The translations under genes and the position numbers were made by a program. Of a stretch of DNA of 34,632 nucleotides, positions 23,928 to 32,070 are shown piece by piece (the first letter of the stretch is position 1; each line of letters starts with the position of its first letter). Source of the DNA: Litorilinea aerophila (GTDB lineage: Bacteria > Chloroflexota > Anaerolineae > Caldilineales > Caldilineaceae); assembly GCA_945897075.1 (NCBI GenBank), contig CAMDEX010000032.1:1-34632 (forward strand), written 5' to 3'. The notes under the pieces were generated by a model. The model saw only the letters and a program-made list of their open reading frames with translations, was not told the DNA's origin and searched no databases.

Positions 23928-25628
23928 ATGGCAGGCACAAACGACGCCACCGCAGCCAAACTCAACAAATACAGCAGCCACCTGACGCAGGTGCAGTCCC
24001 AAGTGGGCAGCCAGGCCATGCTCTATGGCGTGGGCTTGACCGACGAGGATATGAAAAAGGCCCAGGTGGGCATTGCCTCTATGGGCTGGGAGGGCAACAC
24101 CTGCAATATGCACCTGAACGCCCTGGCCCGCCGCGTGAAGATCGGCGTGGAGGAGGCTGGGCTGGTCGGGCTGGTCTTCCACACCATCGGCGTCAGCGAC
24201 GGTATTTCGATGGGCACGGCGGGGATGAAATACTCCCTCGTCTCGCGGGATGTGATCGCCGATTCCATCGAAACGGTGATGGGCGCGCAGTGGTACGACG
24301 CCAACATCTCGCTGCCCGGCTGCGACAAGAATATGCCCGGCGTGGTAATGGCGATGGCGCGCCTCAACCGGCCCAGCCTGATGATCTACGGCGGCACGAT
24401 CCGCCCCGGCCTTTTGAACGGCAGAAAACTGGACATCGTCTCCGCGTTTGAAGCCTACGGTCAATTTCTGGCCGAAGACATCAACGCCGAGGAGTTGAAG
24501 GCCGTGCTGCAGAACGCCTGCCCCGGCGAAGGCGCGTGCGGCGGGATGTACACGGCCAACACAATGGCCTCGGCCATCGAATCGTTGGGGATGAGCCTGC
24601 CCTACAGCTCCTCCTACCCGGCCACCAGCGCGGGCAAACAGCAGGAATGCGCCGAAGCCGGCGCGGCCATCCGCACGCTGCTGGAACTGGACCTGAAACC
24701 GCGTGACATTTTGACGCGCCAAGCCTTCGAGAACGCCATTTCCGTGGCTGTGGCCCTGGGCGGATCGACGAATGCGGTGCTGCATCTGCTCGCCATTGCC
24801 CGCGCCGCCGAGATACCCCTGACGATTGACGACTTCCAGGAGGTCTCCAACCGCACGCCGCTGCTGGCTGACCTGAAACCCAGCGGCAAATATGTGATGG
24901 AAGATTTGGACGCGGTGGGCGGTGTGCCCGCGGTGCAGAAGCTGCTCCTGCGCGAAGGGCTGCTGCACGGCGACTGTATGACCGTCACCGGCAAGACGCT
25001 GGCCGAGAACCTGGAGAGTGTGCCCGATCTGAGCGCAGGCCAGAAGGTTGTCATGCCCGTCAGCCAGGCGCTGAAAGCGACCGGCCATCTGCAAATCCTC
25101 TACGGCAACCTGGCCGAGCAGGGCGCGGTGGCAAAGATCACCGGCAAAGAGGGCACGCGCTTCTCCGGCCCCGCCATCTGCTACGATTCGGAAGAAGAGA
25201 CGCTGGCCGGTATCCAGCAGGGGGAGGTGCAGGCCGGTCAGGTCGTCGTCATCCGTTACGAAGGGCCGAAGGGTGGGCCGGGGATGCGCGAGATGCTCAC
25301 CGTCACCTCGGCGATAATGGGCGTGGGTCTGGGCAAGAGCGTAGCGCTGATCACCGATGGCCGCTTCTCCGGCGGCACACACGGCTTCGTCGTCGGCCAC
25401 ATTACGCCGGAAGCCCAAGAGGGCGGTCTGCTGGCGTTGATCCACAACGGGGATACCGTCACGATTGACGCCGACCACAATCTGCTTACCCTCGCAGTGA
25501 ACGAGGCGGAGATCGCCCGACGACGGGCAGCCTGGCAGAAACCGGCCTACAAAGTCACGCGCGGTGTACTCTGGAAATACATCAAATCCGTTTCCAATGC
25601 GTCCGAGGGGTGTGTGACGGACGCGTAG
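23928..25628 (+). CDS. ilvD: Dihydroxy-acid dehydratase
   Basis: 566 residues, normal length. It dehydrates 2,3-dihydroxy-isovalerate and 2,3-dihydroxy-3-methylvalerate to the oxo acids for valine/leucine and isoleucine. The Fe-S cluster cysteines are visible: C59 in EGNTCNMH, C132 in PGCDKNMPG and C204 in [15 protein letters not shown]91 in VSDGISMG and D133-K134 are the expected Mg ligands, with K134 the carbamylated lysine. RBS AAGGAG lies 8 bases before the ATG. The TAG stop is part of the left arm of the palindrome at 25623. IlvBN and IlvC are not in the window. Confidence 0.96.
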   Translation: MAGTNDATAAKLNKYSSHLTQVQSQVGSQAMLYGVGLTDEDMKKAQVGIASMGWEGNTCNMHLNALARRVKIGVEEAGLVGLVFHTIGVSDGISMGTAGMKYSLVSRDVIADSIETVMGAQWYDANISLPGCDKNMPGVVMAMARLNRPSLMIYGGTIRPGLLNGRKLDIVSAFEAYGQFLAEDINAEELKAVLQNACPGEGACGGMYTANTMASAIESLGMSLPYSSSYPATSAGKQQECAEAGAAIRTLLELDLKPRDILTRQAFENAISVAVALGGSTNAVLHLLAIARAAEIPLTIDDFQEVSNRTPLLADLKPSGKYVMEDLDAVGGVPAVQKLLLREGLLHGDCMTVTGKTLAENLESVPDLSAGQKVVMPVSQALKATGHLQILYGNLAEQGAVAKITGKEGTRFSGPAICYDSEEETLAGIQQGEVQAGQVVVIRYEGPKGGPGMREMLTVTSAIMGVGLGKSVALITDGRFSGGTHGFVVGHITPEAQEGGLLALIHNGDTVTIDADHNLLTLAVNEAEIARRRAAWQKPAYKVTRGVLWKYIKSVSNASEGCVTDA

Positions 25629-25702
25629 GGGCACGGGGTGGGGCGGGACGAAATCTGTCGGTGCAGACGAGAGATCGCCCGCCCCACCCCGTGCCCCTAC
25701 GC
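25623..25702. repeat. Perfect 25-bp palindrome after ilvD
   Basis: The segment 25623-25647 (starting GCGTAGGGGCACGGGGTGGG) and its exact inverse at 25678-25702 are separated by a 30-base loop. GTAGGGG...CCCCTAC ends are typical of dispersed GC-rich palindromes. The left arm contains the ilvD stop codon. It can act as a terminator for ilvD, although no T-tract follows. Confidence 0.8.
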
Positions 25703-25773
25703 AAAGGAACTCCGCTGGTTGCCGCTACGTTTGTCTGTGCAGCGCCCACACAGACAACCAGAGAGGAGTTCCC

Positions 25774-27198
25774 ATGCGCGTCAAGATGATTCTGCCCGCG
25801 CTGACCGAAGCCGTCAGCCCCTTCTTCCGCCCCATCAAATACGCCCTCTTTCCCCCACTGGGGCTTGCGACACTCGCCGCCTATTTGGACGACAGCGATG
25901 AAATTGAGCTGCAAGACGAGCACGTAGAGCGGCTGCGTCTGGACGACGAACCGGAGTTGGTGGTGATTCAGGTCTACATCACCAGCGCGCGTCGCGCCTA
26001 CGCGTTGGCCGACCACTACCGGGCACGCGGCGCACACGTCTGTCTGGGCGGCCTGCACGTGACATCCCTGCCGGAAGAGGCTGCGGCCCACGCTGACACG
26101 ATCTTCACCGGGCCGGGCGAGGATAGCTGGCCCGCTTTTCTGGCCGACTACCGGGCTGGACATCCCCAGCTCCGTTACGACGCGCCGTCCCAGAGGAGCA
26201 TTGGCGGCATCCCGCCCATCCGCCGCGACCTCATCAAACGCCATCTGTATATGGTGCCCAACTCGATTGTCGTCTCGCGCGGCTGCCCCTACCACTGCGA
26301 CTTCTGCTACAAAGAGGCTTTCTTTGCGGGCGGCAATTCCTTCTACACCCAGCGCGTGGACGAGGCCCTGGCCGAGATCGAGCGGCTGCCCGGCAAGCAT
26401 CTCTACTTTCTGGACGATCACCTGCTAGGCGATCCCAAATTCGCCACGGCTCTTTTTGAGGGGATGCGCGGGATGGGGCGGCTCTTTCAGGGCGCGGCCA
26501 CCGTCAATTCGCTGCTTGCGCCCAGTCTGCTGGAAAAGGCACAGGCCGCGGGTCTGCGCAGCATCTTCGTCGGCATCGAGAATTTGGATGTAGACAATCT
26601 GCGCCGCAGCAGCAAGACACAGAATGTGGGGAGAGACTACGCGGCGATGATCCAAAGGGTACACGGCGCAGGGGTGATGATCAACGGCAGCTTCGTCTTT
26701 GGCATGGACGGCGACGGCCCGGATGTCTTTGCTCGCACCGTAGATTGGGCCATCGAGCATAGCATCGAGACGGCCACCTTTCACATTATGACGCCCTATC
26801 CGGGCACCGCGCTCTACCAGCGGATCGCAGCCGAGGGGCGTCTGCTGCACCGGGATTGGGAGCTCTACGACACCCGCCACACTGTTTTTCAGCCCAAAAA
26901 GTTGAGTCCTGCGCAATTGGAAGAGGGCTACTGGTGGGCCTATCGCCATTTCTACGCTTGGTCGTCCATTCTGCGCGGGGCCGCCCAAAAGGAGAACCCT
27001 GTCCAGGCGCTACGCCACGTAGCCTACAGCGCGGGTTGGAAGAAGTTCGAGGGTCTCTGGAACGCGCTGATCCGCCTCAAACAGGTCTCCCACGCGCTGC
27101 CCATTTTGGAGAGAGTCTTGCAGATAACCGCATCAGCAGCAGAAGCCCAACCGGCATTGACAAAACCCAATGTATCGCATACAATCAAATCACTATGA
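25774..27198 (+). CDS. B12-binding-domain radical SAM protein
   Basis: 474 residues. Residues about 1-140 form a cobalamin-binding-like Rossmann domain (PPLGLATLAAYL, then LVVIQVYITSARRAY, GGLHVTSLPEEA). The radical SAM core follows, with the [4Fe-4S] motif C171, C175, C178 in SRGCPYHCDFCYK, and LYFLDDHLLGD and FVFGMDGDGPD downstream. The C-terminal region is DUF4070-like. Class B radical SAM enzymes of this type typically methylate or rearrange inert carbons; the substrate is unknown. AGAGGAG lies 5 bases before the ATG. Its stop overlaps the ATG of a PIN-domain gene. Confidence 0.87.
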   Translation: MRVKMILPALTEAVSPFFRPIKYALFPPLGLATLAAYLDDSDEIELQDEHVERLRLDDEPELVVIQVYITSARRAYALADHYRARGAHVCLGGLHVTSLPEEAAAHADTIFTGPGEDSWPAFLADYRAGHPQLRYDAPSQRSIGGIPPIRRDLIKRHLYMVPNSIVVSRGCPYHCDFCYKEAFFAGGNSFYTQRVDEALAEIERLPGKHLYFLDDHLLGDPKFATALFEGMRGMGRLFQGAATVNSLLAPSLLEKAQAAGLRSIFVGIENLDVDNLRRSSKTQNVGRDYAAMIQRVHGAGVMINGSFVFGMDGDGPDVFARTVDWAIEHSIETATFHIMTPYPGTALYQRIAAEGRLLHRDWELYDTRHTVFQPKKLSPAQLEEGYWWAYRHFYAWSSILRGAAQKENPVQALRHVAYSAGWKKFEGLWNALIRLKQVSHALPILERVLQITASAAEAQPALTKPNVSHTIKSL

Positions 27199-27701
27199 TT
27201 CTTGATGCATCACTTGATACTTCATTTTGGAATCGAGCCAGCGCGATAGGGATCGCTCCCTACCTCTTTCATTTTTTCCGGGTGCATTATTGCGCTGCTG
27301 TTAAAGGTGAGATCATCACAACCGATCCCAAAGAAACTGCGTTGATCTATCCCCAAGCGATGCTCTTTCGAGTTTTCGAGGAAGATGGACGGCTGATGCA
27401 AACCGAACCTTCTTTTTCTATGAATCGTTTCGGGGTTGGGGAAGCCTTCGCGACTGCATTGGCCTTTGAGAAGGGATGGCCGCTGCTCATCAACGATAGT
27501 CGCCCGCTGCAATTTGCGCGAACACTCAATATCAGTTGTGTCTGCGTGCCCGATTTCTGCGTTATGCTATTTGTGTCGGGCAGGATTACGCTTGCAGCCG
27601 CTCAGGGCTATCTCAAACGATTAACTCCGACAACCGCACAATCCCTGTTGGAGCAAGCAGAAAGAATGCTGCTATTGGCTGCAGATAGCGCGGCTGGATG
27701 A
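27195..27701 (+). CDS. PIN-domain-like toxin/ribonuclease
   Basis: 168 residues. The acidic pattern of PIN-fold RNases is visible: D4 in MILDASL, E47 in PKETAL, E83 in FGVGEAFATALAFEKG and D101 in LINDSRPLQFA. VapC-like proteins cleave tRNA or rRNA and are held inactive by a partner antitoxin. The ATG overlaps the radical SAM stop (ATGA at 27195-27198), so its translation is coupled to that gene. A longer in-frame extension from 26856 runs within the radical SAM gene in another frame and shows no domain. The putative antitoxin follows 16 bases downstream, an inverted toxin-first order. Confidence 0.72.
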   Translation: MILDASLDTSFWNRASAIGIAPYLFHFFRVHYCAAVKGEIITTDPKETALIYPQAMLFRVFEEDGRLMQTEPSFSMNRFGVGEAFATALAFEKGWPLLINDSRPLQFARTLNISCVCVPDFCVMLFVSGRITLAAAQGYLKRLTPTTAQSLLEQAERMLLLAADSAAG

Positions 27702-27717
27702 AGGAGACACTATAGCT

Positions 27718-28119
27718 ATGACAACGATCACAAAATCAATTCGTCTTTCGCCCCAAGAATCCGCAGAACTCTCACGCTTGAGTGAATATCGCGTACTGTC
27801 CGAAGCTGCGCTGATGAAAAAATGGATTCAGGCGGGTATAGAGGCGGAAAAGCTGGAACAGGCCATTCAAGCCTACGCCCAACGCAAGACCGATCTGCGT
27901 GGAGGAGCGGCGTTGGCCGGCGTCTCTTACAACCGCTTTATGCGCGAAGTCGAAGCACACAATATCGTCATCCTCGACGACGACGGCGATTTCATCAACC
28001 GCATGGATTGGCTGGCGACGGCTTTTGACAGTCCTGAACTGCGCGAGGCCGTACAGAAGATGCTTGCCGACGGTGAGCGCCCGATCGAGAAAGTTCAAAG
28101 CACCCATCCTACCACCTGA
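27718..28119 (+). CDS. Putative antitoxin (RHH/UPF0175-like)
   Basis: 133 residues. The N-terminus TKSIRLSPQESAELSRLSEYRVLSE fits a ribbon-helix-helix DNA-binding antitoxin. The middle part (AYAQRKTDLRGGAALAGVSYNRFMREVEAHNIVIL) matches the helical UPF0175-type pattern with an HTH-like GAALAGVS. Such proteins pair with PIN toxins of the upstream type. AAGGAG lies 12 bases before the ATG. Its 3' end overlaps the convergent regulator gene by 25 bases. Confidence 0.68.
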   Translation: MTTITKSIRLSPQESAELSRLSEYRVLSEAALMKKWIQAGIEAEKLEQAIQAYAQRKTDLRGGAALAGVSYNRFMREVEAHNIVILDDDGDFINRMDWLATAFDSPELREAVQKMLADGERPIEKVQSTHPTT

Positions 28120-30722
28120 TCGAGCGTAGCGGTGCGGCCTTGCTCCCAGGCTGCGGCAATCTCCGCCGTCGCCTGGTGACTCCCCAATTGGGCCAGCAAA
28201 CGTTCATATTCCGCCCGATCCGTCTGGTCAAAGCGCAATTCCAGAGACTGTAACAACTGGTCTACTGCCCCGCCCAGACGCGCGGCACGCGCCCACTCCC
28301 CCGCATTGACCGCCAGCAGCGCCAACCCCACCAGACATTGCAGAATGACGATGCGGTCGCCCAGTTCATGGCTAAGGGCCAGCCCTTCCCGGAAGAGACT
28401 TTCGGCGCGCTCTGTCTGGCCCAGGTGCAGGAGCGCAAAGCCCAGGTTGGGTAACCGGTAGGCGCGTGCGCTCAACGAACCGCTCTCCTGGGCCAGGGAG
28501 ATGCTCTCCTCGAAATGGCGGGCCGCCCGCGCGTACTCGCCCTGCAAACGCGCGATCTCGCCCAGGCTGTTCAACCCATTGCCAATCGCATTGCGATCAC
28601 CCGTGCGCCAGGCCAGCTCGACCAGACGTGTGCTGTAAAGGGTGGCCTGGGGCAGATTGCCCAGCGCGCTCATCAGATTGCCCAGCGCGTTCAACACATT
28701 CTGCTGGGTGGCCTGCTGGTCATTCAGCCCCTGCACAAGCAACAGGGACTCCTCCAGACAGGCCTGGGAGCGCTCGTATTGGGCCAGACCCCTATAGATA
28801 AAGCCCAAAATGTAGAGCGTGTCGGCCAGAGCGGGCGGATTGTCAACTGTGCGCAGCAGCGCCAGACTTTGTGTGCCCGCTTCCAGGGCGGCGGCGCGCT
28901 CCCCGCGATTGCCCAGCGCGCTGGTGAGATGGCGCAGCACCCGGGCGCGGGTCAGAAGCGACGCATCGCTGCCCCGCTCGACGGCCAACCGCAGCCAGCG
29001 CAGACCTTCGGCCCAGTGGCCCATCTGATTCCAGAAGCGGCTGAGCGCGGCCACCAATTGCAGAGCCGTTTCGCTCTCCACCCCCTGCCCCTCGGCAAAG
29101 CCGCGCAAAATGGCGCGGAAGTTGTCGTGTTCGGTTTCCAGCCGCTGTAGACAGAGTTTGGCCTGGCCGCTGTAGAGTTGGGCATCGGCCCGCTGGGCAA
29201 AGGTCAGCAACCAGTGGGCCTGGGCCTGGCGCACCGCCGCTGCCGCACCGCTGGCCTCCAACTGTTCCAGGGCGTAGGCCCGGATCGTCTCCAACAGTGT
29301 ATAGCGCGGGGCGCCCGTCGGGCTGAAAACCATCTGCAACAGACTGCGCTCCACCAGCGCACGCAACAGATCGTCGGTTGACTCCACCGCTGACAGCGCA
29401 GGATCGCTCTGGCCCATCGCCCGCCACACAGCCGCGGCGGCCTCCTCCGTGCAACCACCGGCAAAACTGCCCAAACAGACGAAAAGTCTCTGCTCGGCGG
29501 GGGGCAGCAAGCGGTAACTCCACTCGATGGCGGCGCGTAAGGTCTGTTGGCGGCTGTTGGCGTCGCGCCAGGTGCGCTGCAAGTTCAGCCGCAGATCAGC
29601 CAGTTGTCCGGCAATCGCGTCGAGGGACTGCCATTTCATCTGGGCCGCGGCCATCTCCAGCGCCAGGGGCAGCCCGTCCAAGCGCACACAAATGCGGGCG
29701 ACTTGCGCGGCATTCTGCGCAGTCAGGGCAAAGAAGGGCTGTACAGTCTGGGCGCGCTCGATAAAAAGCTGCGCAGCCGGGTTGTCTGCGATCTCCGCCA
29801 GGGGCGTCTCGTTGTGTGGGGCGGGCAGGGCCAGCGGCGGGACGGAAATCTCAAACTCGCCGTAGAGACGCAGCACCTCCCGGCTGGTCGTGATGATCTT
29901 CAAGCCCGGCGCAGCTTGCAGGAGCGTAGACAGACCCACCGCCGCGGCAAGCAGATGTTCAAAGTTGTCCAGAAGCAGCAGAAAATGACGTGTCTGCAAA
30001 AACGCTGCCAGTTCGCGCAGTTGGGGGAAGTCTGGGGTGGAGGCGGTTTGGGTTGGGCCAGCCGAAAGCGTAGGCTGGAGCGCACCGCCGATCTGTTCCA
30101 CGAGGCCCAGACTGTGGGCCAGGCTGGAAAAGACGAGGGCCGGATCGCTGATGGAGGCCAGGGGCGCAAAATGGATGCCGTCGGCAAAGTCTGCGGCCAG
30201 CCTCTCGGCCACGGCAATGCCCAGGCGGGTCTTGCCGCTGCCCGGCGCACCGGTGAGGGTGAGCAGGCGGGTGGTGGGCAGACGCAGCCGGGCGACGATC
30301 TCCGCCACTTCCTTCTCCCGGCCCACGAGGGAGGTGAAGGGTGCAGGCAGATTGAAAATGGGTTGGCGAAGTTGGCTGGCGGGAGGTTGGCTCTCGGCTG
30401 GCGCGACGGCTGGCGGGGTGACAGGCGCGGCCGGATCGTCTTCGCTGGGGAAGTGATTGGGATCGCCGCGGGCAAAAAGGGCAAATTCGCCGCTCTGATC
30501 CCCGGCCACGCCCAGCCGTTCGGCCATCTTCTCGGTCATCTCGGCGGAAGGCAGCAGATCGCCGGATTCCAGTTTGCGTACCGCGCTGGTCGAGCAGCCG
30601 ATGGCCTGGGCCAGATCGGCCTGGGTCAAATTCAAGATGCGGCGGCGGCGGCGCAACCAGAGCGAAAAAGCGGATGGCTCAATCATCTGGGGTGCAGGCA
30701 TAGATGACGCTTTTTGTGTCAC
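28095..30722 (-). CDS. XRE-HTH / STAND (NB-ARC) ATPase / TPR regulator
   Basis: 875 residues. An XRE-type helix-turn-helix (about 19-70, LNLTQADLAQAIGCSTSAVRK) is joined to a STAND ATPase with Walker A GAPGSGKT (158-165), Walker B LLLLLDNFEHL (about 248-258) and the sensor SREVLRLYGE. A winged-helix-like region follows (RQQTLRAAIEWSYRLL), then a TPR superhelix from about 600 to 850. Such proteins are large signal-gated transcription regulators; the ligand is unknown. The GTG at 30720-30722 is the upstream-most start; no ribosome binding site is clear, and M8 or M13 are alternatives. A perfect palindrome covers the start and may be its own operator. It is divergent from the alcohol dehydrogenase. 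Confidence 0.85.
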   Translation of the reverse strand: MTQKASSMPAPQMIEPSAFSLWLRRRRRILNLTQADLAQAIGCSTSAVRKLESGDLLPSAEMTEKMAERLGVAGDQSGEFALFARGDPNHFPSEDDPAAPVTPPAVAPAESQPPASQLRQPIFNLPAPFTSLVGREKEVAEIVARLRLPTTRLLTLTGAPGSGKTRLGIAVAERLAADFADGIHFAPLASISDPALVFSSLAHSLGLVEQIGGALQPTLSAGPTQTASTPDFPQLRELAAFLQTRHFLLLLDNFEHLLAAAVGLSTLLQAAPGLKIITTSREVLRLYGEFEISVPPLALPAPHNETPLAEIADNPAAQLFIERAQTVQPFFALTAQNAAQVARICVRLDGLPLALEMAAAQMKWQSLDAIAGQLADLRLNLQRTWRDANSRQQTLRAAIEWSYRLLPPAEQRLFVCLGSFAGGCTEEAAAAVWRAMGQSDPALSAVESTDDLLRALVERSLLQMVFSPTGAPRYTLLETIRAYALEQLEASGAAAAVRQAQAHWLLTFAQRADAQLYSGQAKLCLQRLETEHDNFRAILRGFAEGQGVESETALQLVAALSRFWNQMGHWAEGLRWLRLAVERGSDASLLTRARVLRHLTSALGNRGERAAALEAGTQSLALLRTVDNPPALADTLYILGFIYRGLAQYERSQACLEESLLLVQGLNDQQATQQNVLNALGNLMSALGNLPQATLYSTRLVELAWRTGDRNAIGNGLNSLGEIARLQGEYARAARHFEESISLAQESGSLSARAYRLPNLGFALLHLGQTERAESLFREGLALSHELGDRIVILQCLVGLALLAVNAGEWARAARLGGAVDQLLQSLELRFDQTDRAEYERLLAQLGSHQATAEIAAAWEQGRTATLDQVVGWVL

Positions 30723-30737
30723 TGACTGACAGTGACA
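30717..30737. promoter_or_regulatory. 21-bp palindromic candidate operator
   Basis: TGTCACTG (30717-30724), a 5-base spacer and CAGTGACA (30730-30737) form a perfect inverted repeat overlapping the regulator's start codon. TATACT/TATAGT-like -10 hexamers lie just beyond (about 30754-30765). The size and position fit an XRE dimer autorepression site. Confidence 0.5.
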
Positions 30738-30831
30738 GGAACGAAATTGGAGGATATACTATAGACACAGAACCGCAACCGCGCAGGGCGCAAAAATTGA
30801 CAGCATACGCGTTCGTTGGTCGCCGATACCT

Positions 30832-30878
30832 GTAGTGCGTGGTGCGTGAACCAACTTCACTACCAGTTCACGCACTAC
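30832..30878. repeat. Heptamer-type hairpin upstream of the alcohol dehydrogenase
   Basis: GTAGTGCGTGGTGCGTGAAC (30832-30851) repeats TAGTGCG/TGGTGCG at a 7-base period. Its outer and inner parts pair with GTTCACGCACTAC (30866-30878). It sits in the divergent gap between the STAND regulator and the dehydrogenase, 88 bases before the latter's start. Confidence 0.65.
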
Positions 30879-30966
30879 GCCGCCATTTGGCTTGTGGCTT
30901 CGCCACCCTACGCGGTCTATGAGTATACCACCAAAAGTTCATTTCACCCTGCCGAGGAGGGCAGCC

Positions 30967-32070
30967 ATGCAAATCCAAGCCGCAGTTCTTCGTGAAAAAG
31001 CCCAACCCTTCCGCGTGGAGACGGTAGAGATTGACACACCCCAGGCGGGTGAGGTGCTGGTGCGCATCGTCGGGGCTGGCATCTGCCACACCGATATGGT
31101 CATCCGCGACCTGCTCTATCCCCCACCCCTGCCCTCGGTTCTGGGGCACGAAGGCGCAGGGGTTGTGGAGCAGGTAGGGCCGGGTGTACGCAAAGTCCAG
31201 CCGGGGGATCACGTCGTCCTCAGTTTTCAGTTCTGTGGCGGCTGTGTCAACTGTCAGCAGGGCCACCCGGCCTATTGCGACAATTTCTTTGCCCACAATC
31301 TGGGCGGGGTGCGGGCCGATGGCACGACAACCCTCTGCAATGGACACGGCCCAGTCTACGGCAGTTTCTTTGGCCAATCCTCCTTTGCCACCTACGCCCT
31401 GGCGACAGAGCGCAATGTGGTCAAAGTGCGCCAGGACGCGCCACTGGAACTGTTGGGTCCCCTGGGCTGCGGGATTCAGACCGGGGCAGGCGCTGTGCTG
31501 AACAGCTTGCAGGCCAGGGCCGGCACTTCCATCGCCATTTTCGGCAGCGGCTCGGTCGGCCTGAGCGCGGTAATGGCAGCCCGAGTGGCCGGGTGTACGA
31601 CAATTATCGCGGTGGACATCAACCCGGCCCGCCTGCAATTGGCCGGGGAATTGGGCGCAACCCACATCATCCACAGCGGCAAAAATGATCCGGTGGAGAA
31701 GATTCGCCAGATCACCGGCAGCGGCGCGGATTACTCCCTGGAGACCACCGCCCAACCCAATGTCTTTCGTCAGGCGGTGGATTCCCTGCGCTCGCGGGGC
31801 GTCTGTGGGCTGATTGGGGCCGCCGCGCCCGGCACAGAAGTCAGTTTTGATATGACGACAATTCTCGCCGGTCGCACTCTCCTGGGGGTTATGGAAGGGG
31901 ACAGTGTGCCGGATATTTTCATTCCCCGGCTGGTCGATCTCTTTATGCAGGGGCGCTTTCCCATCGACCGGCTGGTCACATTCTACGAGCTCAACGAGAT
32001 TAACCGGGCGATGGAGGATTCGGAGCAGGGGCGCACGGTCAAACCGATTCTGCGGATGGGGGGTGCATAG
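30967..32070 (+). CDS. Zinc-dependent (aryl-)alcohol dehydrogenase
   Basis: 367 residues of the class III/aryl alcohol dehydrogenase group. Catalytic zinc ligands are C40 (GICHTD), H61 (GHEGAG) and C168 (GPLGCGIQTG). The structural zinc is held by C90, C93, C96 and C104. The Rossmann motif FGSGSVG (192-198) is followed by an acidic VDI, indicating NAD. Similarity to benzyl/aryl-alcohol dehydrogenases such as XylB is plausible; the substrate cannot be fixed. The ATG at 30967 has GAGGAGGG 5 bases upstream; a longer in-frame start at 30892 lacks one. Its 3' end overlaps the convergent second STAND gene by 32 bases. Confidence 0.9.
   Translation: MQIQAAVLREKAQPFRVETVEIDTPQAGEVLVRIVGAGICHTDMVIRDLLYPPPLPSVLGHEGAGVVEQVGPGVRKVQPGDHVVLSFQFCGGCVNCQQGHPAYCDNFFAHNLGGVRADGTTTLCNGHGPVYGSFFGQSSFATYALATERNVVKVRQDAPLELLGPLGCGIQTGAGAVLNSLQARAGTSIAIFGSGSVGLSAVMAARVAGCTTIIAVDINPARLQLAGELGATHIIHSGKNDPVEKIRQITGSGADYSLETTAQPNVFRQAVDSLRSRGVCGLIGAAAPGTEVSFDMTTILAGRTLLGVMEGDSVPDIFIPRLVDLFMQGRFPIDRLVTFYELNEINRAMEDSEQGRTVKPILRMGGA

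Noticed and set aside
26856..27194. Upstream extension of the PIN-domain gene
   Set aside because: It is inside the radical SAM coding sequence in another frame. The PIN fold begins at the ATG overlapping that gene's stop.
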